The notes beneath the pieces are model-generated. The model was not told where the DNA came from. It did not search any database and worked only from the letters and a program-made list of their open reading frames with translations. A stretch of DNA of 62,945 nt from Paracoccus sp. Z118 (GTDB lineage: Bacteria; Pseudomonadota; Alphaproteobacteria; Rhodobacterales; Rhodobacteraceae). The stretch covers positions 1 through 62,945 of the forward strand of contig NZ_JAHQZU010000015.1 of NCBI RefSeq assembly GCF_019061185.1. The letters are read 5' to 3'. Every line of letters starts with the position of its first letter. The first letter of the stretch is position 1. Shown here piece by piece: positions 34,956-44,143 of the stretch. The position numbers were made by a program, and so were the translations under genes.

Positions 34956-35387
34956 TCAGTCCCCTGCCGCACTGCGCGCAAGGATCTCCAGCATACGCTT
35001 GCGCGCTGCGGGGGGCAGATCTTCAGCCAGATCGGCCTCGGTTGCCGGGGTATTGCCGACCTGGATCAGCATCACCATGCCCATTGTGTAATGAGGCGAG
35101 CACTTGATGCCCCAGATGCCTTCATCGCTCAGCGTGACTTCGATCTCCTCGTCGATCTTGCCGACGAACTTCTCGCCGTCACCGGGGATCATGCCGGCGA
35201 TGGTGGCAGCATTGTGGCCGGGGCTCGCGGCGATGAACTTCACGCGGTCACCAGGCTGGATGACCAGATAATCCGGCTCGAACGGCATCGGGCCGCTGTC
35301 ATTGCGGTTGAGCATCCTGACCTCGTGCGTCTCGGCGTATGCCGCAAGGGGCAGGAGACAGGAGAGAACCGCGGCGCGGATCAGCAT
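34956..35387 (-). CDS. Pseudoazurin
   Basis: The 143-residue product has a signal peptide cleaved after AYA (residue 18) and a cupredoxin domain. With mature numbering, the type 1 copper ligands fall at H40, C78, H81 and M86 (precursor H58, C96, H99, M104), exactly as in known pseudoazurins. The protein carries electrons in the periplasm to nitrite or nitrous oxide reductases. It is the last gene of the B12 importer operon, 12 bases after the ATPase stop, with AAAGGA before its ATG and no room for a separate promoter except inside the ATPase gene. Confidence 0.93.
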   Translation of the reverse strand: MLIRAAVLSCLLPLAAYAETHEVRMLNRNDSGPMPFEPDYLVIQPGDRVKFIAASPGHNAATIAGMIPGDGEKFVGKIDEEIEVTLSDEGIWGIKCSPHYTMGMVMLIQVGNTPATEADLAEDLPPAARKRMLEILARSAAGD

Positions 35388-35399
35388 GGTGATGTCCTT

Positions 35400-36176
35400 T
35401 CAGGCGAGACGTTGGAAGGCGAAAAGCGGCAAGCGGCCGGCGGGATGCGCGATCAACTGGGCATCGACGGCGAATATCTCGCGGATCAGCGCTGGGGTCA
35501 GAACGTCAAGCGGCGCGCCCAAAGCCACGCAGCGGCCGGACTGCATCACCATGACACGGTCGCAGCGTAGCGCGTGATGCATGTCGTGCAGCGCGATGAC
35601 GGTCGTGACCGAAAGCTGCGAGACCAGGTCGAGGATGCCGATCTGGTGGTGGATATCCAGGTGGTTCGTGGGCTCGTCCAGCAGCAGGATGCGCGGTGCC
35701 TGTGCATGGGCCCGCGCGATATGGACGCGCTGGCGCTCGCCGCCCGACAGCGTGGACCAGTCCCGCGCCGCCATCTGCTCCATGCCGACCGCCTGCAATG
35801 CGGCCTGCACCGCCTCGTCATCCCTGGCGCTCCAAGGCCAAAGGGGCCCGAGCCAGGGCGTCCGGCCCAGTTCCACCGCGTCGCGGACCGAGATGCGCTC
35901 GCCGGTCTCCGCCGCCTGGGACACCATGGCAAGCTGTTGAGCAATCTGCTGTCGCCGCAATCGTACCATCGGCTGTCCCGCAAGCCGGACTTGACCCCGG
36001 GTCGGCGGCAGCAGCCCCGCCATCATGTTCAGCAGCGTTGACTTGCCCGAGCCGTTCGGTCCGATCACGCCCAGCATTTCGCCCGCGCGCAAGTGCAGGC
36101 TCACGTCCGAGACGAGATCCCGGCCCTGCACTCTCCGGGTCACGCCGACAAGTTCGAGGATCGGCGTATCGCTCAT
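35400..36176 (-). CDS. btuD: Cobalamin-type ABC transporter ATP-binding protein
   Basis: The 258-residue ATPase has Walker A GPNGSGKST (K45), signature LSGGERQR, Walker B ILLLDEPTNHLD and the H-loop in ALHDMHHAL, as in FepC/BtuD ATPases. Assignment to cobalamin rather than siderophore rests on the upstream cobalamin riboswitch and cob gene neighbourhood. It overlaps the permease by ATGA; readings that begin earlier are out of family. The pseudoazurin gene follows. Confidence 0.85.
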   Translation of the reverse strand: MSDTPILELVGVTRRVQGRDLVSDVSLHLRAGEMLGVIGPNGSGKSTLLNMMAGLLPPTRGQVRLAGQPMVRLRRQQIAQQLAMVSQAAETGERISVRDAVELGRTPWLGPLWPWSARDDEAVQAALQAVGMEQMAARDWSTLSGGERQRVHIARAHAQAPRILLLDEPTNHLDIHHQIGILDLVSQLSVTTVIALHDMHHALRCDRVMVMQSGRCVALGAPLDVLTPALIREIFAVDAQLIAHPAGRLPLFAFQRLA

Positions 36177-37207
36177 CGCTGCCTGCCCCGGATCATGACG
36201 ACAGCAAACGCGGGCGCCCCGACCAGCGCGGTGATCACGCCGATGGGCAGCACCTGCCCTGGGATGACGATGCGGGACACCACGTCGGAAAGCACCAGAA
36301 ACACCGCGCCCGCGAGTGCCGTCGCCGGGACCAGCCGAGCATGGCGCACACCAACGAGGAAGCGCATCGCGTGTGGAACGACCAGTCCGACGAAACCGAT
36401 AGCTCCGGCGATCGAGACCATCACCGCCGTGACCAGGGCAGTTGTCCCGATCAGCATCGCCTGGGCGCGGCGCACGTCGATCCCCAGTGCCGCCGCGCTG
36501 TCGGCGCCGAAGGTAAAGGCGTCGAGCGTCCGCACGTGCCACAGCGCGACGCCCAGCCCCAGCAGCGTCATGGGCAGCGCCATCCGGATATCGGGCCAGC
36601 GCACGCCCGAAAGATTGCCGAGAAGCCAGAACATGATCCCGCGTGCCTGCTCGGCGCTGGCCGATTGCGCGATGATCAAGGCGGTCATCGCGTTGAACAT
36701 CTGCGAGCCTGCGATGCCCGCCAGGATGATGATCCCGGTGGTCTGAACGCCTGTCCCCTGCGCCGCACGAGCGAGGATCGTAACCAGCCCGAAGGCGACC
36801 AGCGCGCCCGCGAAAGCCCCCGCCGACATGCTGACCATGCCCGCGCCGAAGCCGGCGACGGCGACCGCGACCGCGCCCGTCGAGGCGCCGGCCGAGATCC
36901 CCAGCAGATACGGCTCGGCCAGAGCATTTCGCAGCAGCGCCTGAAGGATCAGCCCCGACAGAGCCAGACTGGCACCGACGCAGGCCGCCACGACCGCGCG
37001 CGACAAGCGGTAGTGCCAGATCACGCTGGCATCGACGGGATCGAGGACGCCAGCCGGCAGGCCGGCCTTGCTGGCCAGCACCGCCACCACGGTGGACAGG
37101 GGTATCGGCGTCTCGCCCACGGCCGAGCCAAAAAGTAGCGCCGCGGCCAGCACGACGGGCGCGAGCCACAGCCAGCCCGTGCCGCGGACCGCGGCGCCAC
37201 GCCTCAT
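36173..37207 (-). CDS. btuC: Cobalamin-type ABC transporter permease (FecCD family)
   Basis: The 344-residue, about ten-helix permease has RLSRAVVAACVGASLALSG, LQALLRNALAEPYLLGIS, the coupling-helix region LGIDVRRAQAML and GFVGLVVPHAMRFLVG, all typical of FecCD/BtuC. It sits between the binding protein and ATPase genes with 4-base overlaps on both sides. Control by the cobalamin riboswitch upstream of btuF supports corrinoid import. Confidence 0.86.
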   Translation of the reverse strand: MRRGAAVRGTGWLWLAPVVLAAALLFGSAVGETPIPLSTVVAVLASKAGLPAGVLDPVDASVIWHYRLSRAVVAACVGASLALSGLILQALLRNALAEPYLLGISAGASTGAVAVAVAGFGAGMVSMSAGAFAGALVAFGLVTILARAAQGTGVQTTGIIILAGIAGSQMFNAMTALIIAQSASAEQARGIMFWLLGNLSGVRWPDIRMALPMTLLGLGVALWHVRTLDAFTFGADSAAALGIDVRRAQAMLIGTTALVTAVMVSIAGAIGFVGLVVPHAMRFLVGVRHARLVPATALAGAVFLVLSDVVSRIVIPGQVLPIGVITALVGAPAFAVVMIRGRQR

Positions 37208-38214
37208 TCCGAGAGACCGAGACTGGCGAGCGCGTCCGACAGGGCTTCAAGCCCGTAGATCGCGCGGATCGAGGGGTCCATCGCATGCGCTTCGAGCGTC
37301 AGGATGCGGTCGTTCTTCACCGCCTCCATCTGGCTGGTAACGGGATCACTGCTCAGGAACTCCCGCTTGACGGCGATATCGTCGGCGGGAAAGCGGCGCC
37401 GGTTCATCTCGGCCGCGACGATGAAGGTGGGATCGGCGCGGGCGATTGTTTCCCAGCCGACCGTCGGCCATTCCTCTTCCGAGCTGACGACGTTCGTCAC
37501 GCCCAGCTTGGACAGCATCCAGCCCGGCACGCCGTTGATGCCGGCGACATAGGGGTCGATCTCGATATCGGCCGAGGAATACCAGAAAGCGCCGGACAGC
37601 TCGTCGGGTAGATCCAGCGCCTGCGCCCGCTCGATCGCCCCGGTTTCGCGCGCCTTCAGGTCGGCGATCAGGGCCTCGCCGCGTTCGGCGACATCGAAGA
37701 TCTGCGCCAGCTCCTCGATACCCTGATACAGCAGCGCGGCGTCGAACAGCACGGTGCGGGCGCCGTCCATGCTCTGGCTGTTGTCCTTGCCGATGCATTC
37801 GGTCGGCATGATCCAGCTGGGGATCCCGGCGTTGTCGAACATCTCGCGCGTGCCGACAGCACCTTGAGGGCCGATCATCCATTCGTAGGCGGTCACGACC
37901 AGTTCGGGCCGTGTCGCCAGCACACTTTCGAAGCTGGGGGCGTTGTCCGACAGGCGCTCGACCTTCGAGTCCGCCTCGGCAAATGCGGGCAGGACCGGGT
38001 TGATCCAGAGCGCGGTGCCCGCGACCTTGTTGGCCAAGCCCAGCATATACAGGATCTCGGTCGTGCTCTGGCCGACACTGACGACGCGTTCGGGCGCCTT
38101 GTCGATGGTGACGTCATGGCCGCAGCTGGTGAGAGTCAGGGGATAGTCGGTGCCCGCAAACGCCATCGGCGCCAAGCCCAGAACGGCGATGATCACCGTC
38201 GTCATCCTCAGCAT
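37204..38214 (-). CDS. btuF: Cobalamin-type ABC transporter substrate-binding protein
   Basis: The 336-residue product has a short signal peptide (TTVIIAVLGLAPMAFAG) and a class III binding-protein fold beginning YPLTLTSCGHDVTIDKAPER and VVSVGQSTTEILYMLGL. The paired Cys (SCGH and TECIGK) could form a disulfide. Its direct control by a B12 riboswitch makes a corrinoid the likely ligand. The ATG at 38214 follows GGAAGG at 7 bases. It is longer than E. coli BtuF, closer to FepB/FatB-type proteins. Confidence 0.84.
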   Translation of the reverse strand: MLRMTTVIIAVLGLAPMAFAGTDYPLTLTSCGHDVTIDKAPERVVSVGQSTTEILYMLGLANKVAGTALWINPVLPAFAEADSKVERLSDNAPSFESVLATRPELVVTAYEWMIGPQGAVGTREMFDNAGIPSWIMPTECIGKDNSQSMDGARTVLFDAALLYQGIEELAQIFDVAERGEALIADLKARETGAIERAQALDLPDELSGAFWYSSADIEIDPYVAGINGVPGWMLSKLGVTNVVSSEEEWPTVGWETIARADPTFIVAAEMNRRRFPADDIAVKREFLSSDPVTSQMEAVKNDRILTLEAHAMDPSIRAIYGLEALSDALASLGLSE

Positions 38215-38322
38215 AATGTTTCCTTCCGCTACATTATGGCGAGGCCGGACGAGCGGACGGAAACCGGGCGGCAAGGCACGGTTCACGATCCCTCCCGAGC
38301 CGACCCGCTCGGATTGATCAGT

Positions 38323-38480
38323 CTGCGTCGGCAGGTCTCCTGACTGACGGGTCATCGCCGGCTCGACCTTCCCAGACCCGAGAGTCCAGTGGCATATCCG
38401 AGCGCGGCTCACCGCCTACAGTTGCGGGGGCAGTTCCGGTGCGGGGCGCAAGACCCCGGCGGATTCCCTTTCCGACGCAG
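38323..38480 (-). ncRNA. Cobalamin riboswitch controlling btuFCD and pseudoazurin
   Basis: On the minus strand the element has a perfect 9-bp P1 (CTGCGTCGG at 38480-38472 with CCGACGCAG at 38331-38323), AAAGGGAATCC, the conserved GGAACTGCCCCCGCAACTG core with ATGCCACTGG and GGGAAGG, and the B12 box AGTCAGGAGACCTGCC. It lies 109 bases before btuF. Adenosylcobalamin would be expected to lower expression of the importer. Confidence 0.93.
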
Positions 38481-38544
38481 TCTCCGTAGCGGCAGGGGTC
38501 CGCGCTGGCAAGTTGAAGCCTGTTGGAGAGGGCCGTAATCGGCA

Positions 38545-39495
38545 TCAGGGGCCGAGAGCCGCCTCCAGCCGCTGCCATTCGCCTGCGTTTCCGGGAAGCC
38601 CGAGGCGGAGCCATGTGTCGGAATAGGGAAACCGGCGGGCCCAGATATGGCCCTGCGCAAGCGCGGCCTGTGCCTTTCGCGCATCCGGGGTTTCGTAAAG
38701 GCGGAACAGAAGCGTGCCGCCCACCCTGCCCCACCCCGCCCGCCTGGCCAAGGCGTCAAGTCTGGACGCATCCTCCGAAAGGCGCTGGACGGTCTCGATA
38801 CGCCAGTCCTGATCGCGAAGGGCGATACGCCCGATTTCGAGTGCCGGACCCGCAACAGGCCATGGTCCCGCGAGCGCGGACATCCGGCGGATCACGCCCT
38901 CGCCGCCGTAAACGAAGCCGAGCCGCAGACCCGCAAGCCCCCAGAACTTGCCGAAGGAGCGCAGGACAAGCAGCCGGTCGCTGGCCTCGGCCACAAGGCT
39001 TTCGCCGGGAGCCGGGTCGGCAAAGCTTTCATCGACGACCAGCCTTCCGACCGACAGGTCGCGCAGCGCTTCCTTGGGATGATGTCGTCCATCGGGGTTG
39101 TTCGGATTGACGACGATCGCGAGGTCCGCCCCCGACAGGCCTTCCAGTTGCGCCACTTCCTCGACGCGCCAGCCCGCCTGTCTCAGGCAGGCCGCATGTT
39201 CATTGTAGGTCGGGGCGAGAACCCGCGCGAGTCCGGGCTTTCCCAGCAGGGGAATCATCTGGATCGCCGCCTGCGCCCCGGCAAGCGCGAGGCCCGGGGC
39301 GGCGGTGCCAAAGGCGCAGGCGGCGGCCTCCATCAGCGCCGCCTTGGCGCTTGCCATGGGCAGGCTGGTCCAAGCCTCGGCCGAAAGCTCGGGCACTGGG
39401 TAGGGCTGACGATTGATGCCGGTAGACAGATCAATCCAGTCGCCCTGCCCCCAGGCGGCCTTTGCTTCATCAAGGTTTCCGCCGTGATCGCGCAT
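38545..39495 (-). CDS. cobC: Threonine-phosphate decarboxylase
   Basis: This PLP enzyme makes (R)-1-amino-2-propanol phosphate from L-threonine phosphate for the nucleotide loop. The 316-residue product is a fold-type I aminotransferase relative with an N-terminal HGGNLDEAKAAWG, WIDLSTGINRQPYPV, VVNPNNPDGR and the PLP lysine in LRSFGKFWGLAGLRLGF. The name follows Pseudomonas denitrificans usage (CobD in Salmonella). Its ATG overlaps the cobD stop by one base (TGATG). Confidence 0.92.
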   Translation of the reverse strand: MRDHGGNLDEAKAAWGQGDWIDLSTGINRQPYPVPELSAEAWTSLPMASAKAALMEAAACAFGTAAPGLALAGAQAAIQMIPLLGKPGLARVLAPTYNEHAACLRQAGWRVEEVAQLEGLSGADLAIVVNPNNPDGRHHPKEALRDLSVGRLVVDESFADPAPGESLVAEASDRLLVLRSFGKFWGLAGLRLGFVYGGEGVIRRMSALAGPWPVAGPALEIGRIALRDQDWRIETVQRLSEDASRLDALARRAGWGRVGGTLLFRLYETPDARKAQAALAQGHIWARRFPYSDTWLRLGLPGNAGEWQRLEAALGP

Positions 39496-40454
39496 CAGAA
39501 TGCCTCCAGCGCGACAGGCAGCAGCGCGAAAATGACCAAGGCGGCCATCAGCAGCATGATCGCCCGCCGATAGAGCCCCAGTCCGCGCGTCAGAGCCTCA
39601 GGCCTCGGGTCGGGCGCTGCGGGGTTGAGCCAAGGCTCGGGCATGACAGCGCCGTCATAGACCCGCGGCCCGGACAGGCGCACCCCCAGCGCCCCTGCCA
39701 TCGCCGCCTCGGGCCAGCCCGCATTCGGAGAGCGATGCCGGCGCGCATCGCGCAGCATGATCCGGCCCGCGCGCAGGGGCCTGCCGGACACCAAGGCAAA
39801 GATCAGCCCCGTCGCCCGCGCCGGGATCAGGTTCACCCAGTCGTCGAGCCGGGCCGACGGCCAGCCGAACTGCAGATAGCGCGGGTTTTGATGGCCGATC
39901 ATCGAATCCAGCGTGTTGATCATCTTGTAGGCAGCGATACCGGGCAGCCCGGCCACCGCGCCCCAGAAGACCGGCGCGATGATCCCGTCCGAGGTGTTCT
40001 CTGCAAGGCTCTCCAACGCGGCCCGGGCAACACCCGCCTCATCAAGGACATCGGGGTTGCGGCCAACAATCATCGAGACGGCGCCTCGCGCCTTGGGCAA
40101 GTCCCCGGCAATCAGGGGCTTTTCGATTGCGGCGACATGGTCGCGCATGGAACGGACCGCAACCAATGGCCAGGCAAGGCAGCCGCCCGCCACGATGCCC
40201 AGTGCGCTGTCCGGTAACAGCAGTTGCACAGCCACAGACAGCAGGAGCACGGCGATCAGGCACAGGGCCAAGGTCAGTGCCCCCATCAGCCTAAGCGGGA
40301 ACCCCGCCCGGTTCAGCCGGGCTTCGAGGATGGCGACGAGGCGCCCGCCCCACGTGACCGGATGTCCGATCCGCGCATACAACCATTCCGGCCAACCGAT
40401 CAGCCGGTCGATGGCGAGTGCCACCAGCATCATCGCGGGAAATTCAGCCATCAT
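39495..40454 (-). CDS. cobD: Adenosylcobinamide-phosphate synthase
   Basis: CobD (CbiB in Salmonella) attaches aminopropanol phosphate to adenosylcobyric acid. The 319-residue membrane protein has the family segments DRLIGWPEWLYARIGHPV, GRNPDVLDEAGVARAALES-type core (split at residues 140-160) and ENTSDGIIAPVFWGAVAG. The ATG at 40454 follows GGAAG and overlaps the bluE stop; an in-frame TTG at 40463 is less likely. Confidence 0.92.
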   Translation of the reverse strand: MMAEFPAMMLVALAIDRLIGWPEWLYARIGHPVTWGGRLVAILEARLNRAGFPLRLMGALTLALCLIAVLLLSVAVQLLLPDSALGIVAGGCLAWPLVAVRSMRDHVAAIEKPLIAGDLPKARGAVSMIVGRNPDVLDEAGVARAALESLAENTSDGIIAPVFWGAVAGLPGIAAYKMINTLDSMIGHQNPRYLQFGWPSARLDDWVNLIPARATGLIFALVSGRPLRAGRIMLRDARRHRSPNAGWPEAAMAGALGVRLSGPRVYDGAVMPEPWLNPAAPDPRPEALTRGLGLYRRAIMLLMAALVIFALLPVALEAF

Positions 40455-41217
40455 CGCTTCCAAACTGCATGACGCCAGCCAACCCGGCGGCCTCTAGCGC
40501 GGAAGCTGCATCAGGGGGAACCTCGCCCTTAGGGAAAATCAGCCCCCTGGCCGAGCCGGTATGGGCAATGAGCAAGCCCGCCGCCCCCAGGTTCCGGGCC
40601 AGCTCTTCCGTCGGATCATCCGCCGGCCCCCGCATCCGCAGGCAGCGCCGGGCGCTTTCAGATGCAAGCTCGGCGAAACCCTGCAAATCGCGGGTCCCCT
40701 GCCAGTCCGCGACGATGTCCGAGACGTCCGGAAAGTCCACATCGGCGGGGTCGGTGGAGCACGGCGCTCCGAAATAGCCTCCGACAATGTCATGGGCGGG
40801 AAGCACAGGCATCGGTTGCAGGATACGGCCCTCGCGAGAGGCCCAGAGCAGACGCTCGGGATGCACGAAGGCCAGCGGGTCCGAAGCCCCCTCCTCCGCC
40901 ACGCAAGCCGCCATGAGGCGCCCGGCCGGTCCTTGCCATCCATGAAGCCGGGCCGCCGCGATCAGCCTCGCGGTCGATATGCCGGTGCCTGCGCCGGGTG
41001 GCGACAACAGGGAAAGGCCAATCTCTCCCTTGGCCGCAAGCCCCAAGGCTTGCAGGAATCCGGCAAGGGAATGGGCTACCCGATGGTCGCCGCTTTGCAA
41101 CTCCGCCTGCAGTCCCGTCTTCGGGCAAGGAACCGTGATCAGGCCGAGCGGCCCGACTGGCCCAAGCCTGCCCTGCAGATACTCCCCAAAATGTCCGCGA
41201 ACCCTGACCGTCTTCAT
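40444..41217 (-). CDS. bluE: L-threonine kinase (BluE/PduX type)
   Basis: The 257-residue GHMP-kinase-fold protein begins VRVRGHFGEYLQGRLG and has the GHMP ATP loop as SPPGAGTGIS where kinases have PxGxGLGSS. In Rhodobacter, BluE makes L-threonine phosphate for CobC. Its position between cobD and the phosphatase, with 4-base overlap at 41214-41217, agrees. Longer upstream readings overlap the phosphatase gene and lack similarity. Confidence 0.85.
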   Translation of the reverse strand: MKTVRVRGHFGEYLQGRLGPVGPLGLITVPCPKTGLQAELQSGDHRVAHSLAGFLQALGLAAKGEIGLSLLSPPGAGTGISTARLIAAARLHGWQGPAGRLMAACVAEEGASDPLAFVHPERLLWASREGRILQPMPVLPAHDIVGGYFGAPCSTDPADVDFPDVSDIVADWQGTRDLQGFAELASESARRCLRMRGPADDPTEELARNLGAAGLLIAHTGSARGLIFPKGEVPPDAASALEAAGLAGVMQFGSDDG

Positions 41218-41789
41218 GGCTGCCAGTTGACCTCGGCAACCGACCACTGGCCGTGCGAGCCGACGTGGAAGCGAGTCAGCGACAGCGGCGCCACCTGGAA
41301 CGACAGCGCGCCGGGGATCGACCCGGTGGCATGGGCAAGCGCCGCCCTGACAGTTCCGGCATGCGCGGTTACGACATGGATGCCGCCCTCGGCGGCCAGG
41401 TCCAGCAGGGCAGCCGTCGTGCGAAGGCAGAGATCTCGGAAGCTTTCGCCCTGCGGCGGGCAATGCCCGGCCAGCGCCTCCGGGCTCAGGGGACCGAGAT
41501 CGGGAAGCGCGGCATGGTCTATCCCCTCCCAATCCCCGAAGCTCTGCTCCCATAGCCTGTCGTCCACCCTTGCGGGCAAGGCAGGAAACATCGCCCCCGC
41601 CGTCATCAGGCAGCGCCGCGCGGGAGAGCTGGTCAGCCTGGCGACGCAGGGCAGACGCGCCGCAAGCGCGGTGAGCCCCGCGCGGTCCGACAGATCGGCC
41701 GGCAGGTCGAGGCGACCGGCGAGCCGAGCTTTTCCCGCCACGGGCGCGTGGCGGATAAGGATGATTTCCGCATGCCGTATCTCAGGCAC
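41214..41789 (-). CDS. Histidine-phosphatase-family alpha-ribazole phosphatase
   Basis: The 191-residue product has a phosphoglycerate-mutase-like fold with the catalytic RHAP motif near residue 13, a TSSPARRC arginine loop and the second histidine in VVTAHAGTVRAAL. It corresponds to Salmonella CobC, which dephosphorylates alpha-ribazole phosphate or adenosylcobalamin phosphate in the last steps. It is the first gene of the phosphatase-bluE-cobD-cobC operon and divergent from cobU across 70 bases. Confidence 0.86.
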   Translation of the reverse strand: MPEIRHAEIILIRHAPVAGKARLAGRLDLPADLSDRAGLTALAARLPCVARLTSSPARRCLMTAGAMFPALPARVDDRLWEQSFGDWEGIDHAALPDLGPLSPEALAGHCPPQGESFRDLCLRTTAALLDLAAEGGIHVVTAHAGTVRAALAHATGSIPGALSFQVAPLSLTRFHVGSHGQWSVAEVNWQP

Positions 41790-41859
41790 AGCACGCCAAC
41801 CCTTCAGTCACCGCGCCCGCTGTGGTTAAGCATCGTCGGGACGAAGGGACGGAATATCC

Positions 41860-42363
41860 ATGGGTTCGATCATCCTCGTGACCGGCGGCGCCCGGTCGGG
41901 CAAAAGCGCGATCGCCGAAAGCCGGACGCTCTCGCTCGGCAGACCTGCCGTCTATATTGCCACCGCGCAGGCCTTCGACGCAGAGATGGAAGAGCGGATC
42001 GCAGCTCATCAGGCACGGAGGGGGGAAGAGTGGCAAACTCATGCGGAACCTCTTGATCTTTGCGGTGCGCTGAAATTGACGGATGGAGTGCCGCGGCTCG
42101 TGGATTGCCTGACGCTGTGGCTGTCCAACCTCATCCTGGCAAAGCACGACTGGCGGCCTGAGGCGGCGCGGCTGATCGAGGCGCTCGGCGCGCAGACCGC
42201 CCCCGTGGTGCTGGTCACGAACGAGGTTGGCGCCGGCATTGTGCCCGACAACCGGCTTGCCCGGCTGTTTCGCGATGCGGCGGGAACGCTAAACCAGCAG
42301 GTCGCGCAAGCGGCAGACGAGGTCATCCTGGCGGTGTGCGGCCTTCCAATGAAAGTGAAATGA
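41860..42363 (+). CDS. cobU: Adenosylcobinamide kinase / guanylyltransferase
   Basis: CobU (CobP in P. denitrificans) phosphorylates adenosylcobinamide and transfers GMP to it. The 167-residue product has the P-loop GGARSGKS at residues 9-16, YIATAQAFDAEM with a Mg/nucleotide site, a RRGEEWQTHAEP stretch containing the guanylylated-histidine region, and VTNEVGAGIVPDNRLARLFRD. It overlaps cobT by ATGA. Confidence 0.94.
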   Translation: MGSIILVTGGARSGKSAIAESRTLSLGRPAVYIATAQAFDAEMEERIAAHQARRGEEWQTHAEPLDLCGALKLTDGVPRLVDCLTLWLSNLILAKHDWRPEAARLIEALGAQTAPVVLVTNEVGAGIVPDNRLARLFRDAAGTLNQQVAQAADEVILAVCGLPMKVK

Positions 42364-43367
42364 TGCGTCTCGACTCTCTGGGCCAGGTCGCCCACATTGC
42401 CGACTCCCTGCCCTTCGCCGATGAAGATGCCCGAGCCGCCGCCGCACGCCGGCAGGACAGCCTGACGAAGCCGCCGGGTTCCCTCGGAAAGCTCGAGGAG
42501 ATCGCGCTGTTCATGGCCGCCTGGCAGGGGACGGAGCGGCCCGAGATCGGCAGGGCGCAAGCGCTCGTCTTCGCCGGCAACCACGGGGTCTGCGCCCAGG
42601 GGGTCAACCCCTTCCCGCAGGAAGTCACCGCGCAGATGGTGGCAAACTTCCAGGCGGGCGGCGCCGCGATCAACCAGCTTTGCAGGGTGAACGGCGCCGA
42701 CCTGTCGGTGATCGCGCTGGATCTCGACCGCCCGACGGCAGATTTCACCAGCGGTCCGGCCATGACCGAGGCCGAGACGCTGGATGCCATGAACCGTGGT
42801 GCCGCAGCCGTCGATCCTCAGGCGGACATTCTGACCTTGGGCGAGATGGGCATCGGCAACTCGACCATCTCGGCGGCCCTTTGCGCCGCACTGTTCGGGG
42901 GCGAAATTGCCGACTGGGTCGGGCGGGGAACCGGATCGGATGACGCTGGCATCCGGCGCAAGGTCGATGCGATCACGCGCGGGCTTGAGCGCCATCAGGG
43001 TTGCTCGCCGCTGGAAGCCCTGGCCGCCTTGGGCGGCCGCGAGCAGGCTGCGATCTGCGGAGCGGTCCTTGCGGGGCGAGCCGCCCGCCTCCCCGTGATC
43101 CTCGACGGCTTCATCTGCACCGCGGCCGTGGCGCCCCTGTTTGCTGCGGACCCAAGGCTTCTCGACCATTGCCTTATCGGCCATGTCTCGCTGGAGCCGG
43201 GTCACAGGAAGCTGCTTTCGGCCATGGGCAGGACTGCCATTCTCGACTTCGACATGCGGCTTGGCGAGGGCTCGGGGGCCGCGCTGGCGCTCGGGATCGT
43301 GCGCTCGGCACTGGCCTGCCACAACGGCATGGCGACCTTTGCCGATGCCGGGATCAGCGGCGCATGA
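42360..43367 (+). CDS. cobT: Nicotinate-nucleotide-dimethylbenzimidazole phosphoribosyltransferase
   Basis: CobT makes alpha-ribazole 5'-phosphate from dimethylbenzimidazole and nicotinate mononucleotide. The 335-residue product has the usual blocks: [46 protein letters not shown], and the catalytic Glu in [19 protein letters not shown] at 42360/42363 gives two possible starts; 42360 overlaps the cobU stop. It overlaps cobS by ATGA. Confidence 0.95.
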   Translation: MMRLDSLGQVAHIADSLPFADEDARAAAARRQDSLTKPPGSLGKLEEIALFMAAWQGTERPEIGRAQALVFAGNHGVCAQGVNPFPQEVTAQMVANFQAGGAAINQLCRVNGADLSVIALDLDRPTADFTSGPAMTEAETLDAMNRGAAAVDPQADILTLGEMGIGNSTISAALCAALFGGEIADWVGRGTGSDDAGIRRKVDAITRGLERHQGCSPLEALAALGGREQAAICGAVLAGRAARLPVILDGFICTAAVAPLFAADPRLLDHCLIGHVSLEPGHRKLLSAMGRTAILDFDMRLGEGSGAALALGIVRSALACHNGMATFADAGISGA

Positions 43368-44101
43368 GCCATCGTCTTGCCGAGTTGCATCTGGCTCTCA
43401 TTTTGCTGACACGGGTGCCATTCGGGCGCCTGCGCGATCCCGTGCCGACCCTCGGCGCGGCGGCCTGGGCCTTTCCTCTGGCAGGACTGCTGGTCGGCCT
43501 GATCGCGGGTGGCGTCATGTGGGCGGCGCTGGCACTGGGACTGTCGCCGCTGATCGCGGCCGGCGTTGCGCTCGGCGCGCAGGTCGTCGCCACTGGAGCG
43601 CTGCACGAGGATGGGCTCGCTGACATCTGCGACGGCTTCTGGGGCGGCACCTCGCGCGAACGGCGGTTGCAGATCATGCGGGACAGCCGGATCGGCAGCT
43701 ATGGGACGGTCGGGCTGATCCTGACGCTCGGACTGCGCTGGCTGGGGCTGGCCGCCCTTGCCGAGGCACAGGCTCTCGGCGCGGTGATCGCTGTCGCCAT
43801 GACAAGCCGCGTGGCGCCGGTCGTCCTGATGGGATCTCTGCCGCCCGCCCGTCCAGACGGGCTCGGGGCGCAGGGCAGCACCATGGGAACGAAAGCCGTT
43901 CTGCTGGCGGCTCTGCTGGGCGGACTGCCGATGCTGGTCGTGCCCCGTGGCTGGGCCGCGCTTGCCGTGGCCGCGCTGGTCGTGGCAGGGCTGGCAATGG
44001 TCGCCAGGGCGAAGATCGGCGGACAGACCGGCGACGTGCTGGGGGCGGCACAGCAGGTGGCCGAGATCGCACTGCTGCTCACGCTTGGCGCGGACCTGTA
44101 A
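43364..44101 (+). CDS. cobS: Adenosylcobinamide-GDP ribazoletransferase
   Basis: CobS (CobV in P. denitrificans) joins adenosylcobinamide-GDP and alpha-ribazole to give the finished coenzyme. The 245-residue, about six-helix protein has the CobS signature [19 protein letters not shown], in which the acidic residues bind Mg, and [16 protein letters not shown]. It ends the cobUTS set; 42 bases separate it from cobF. It should not be confused with the CobS subunit of cobaltochelatase, which is absent here. Confidence 0.94.
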   Translation: MSHRLAELHLALILLTRVPFGRLRDPVPTLGAAAWAFPLAGLLVGLIAGGVMWAALALGLSPLIAAGVALGAQVVATGALHEDGLADICDGFWGGTSRERRLQIMRDSRIGSYGTVGLILTLGLRWLGLAALAEAQALGAVIAVAMTSRVAPVVLMGSLPPARPDGLGAQGSTMGTKAVLLAALLGGLPMLVVPRGWAALAVAALVVAGLAMVARAKIGGQTGDVLGAAQQVAEIALLLTLGADL

Positions 44102-44143
44102 CTCATTCATTGCGGCGCCGCGGGCGCTCTGGGGGGCAAAAGA

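Noticed and set aside
40455..40463. TTG start of cobD at 40463
   Set aside because: ATG at 40454 has a better-placed GGAAG and fits the overlap pattern.
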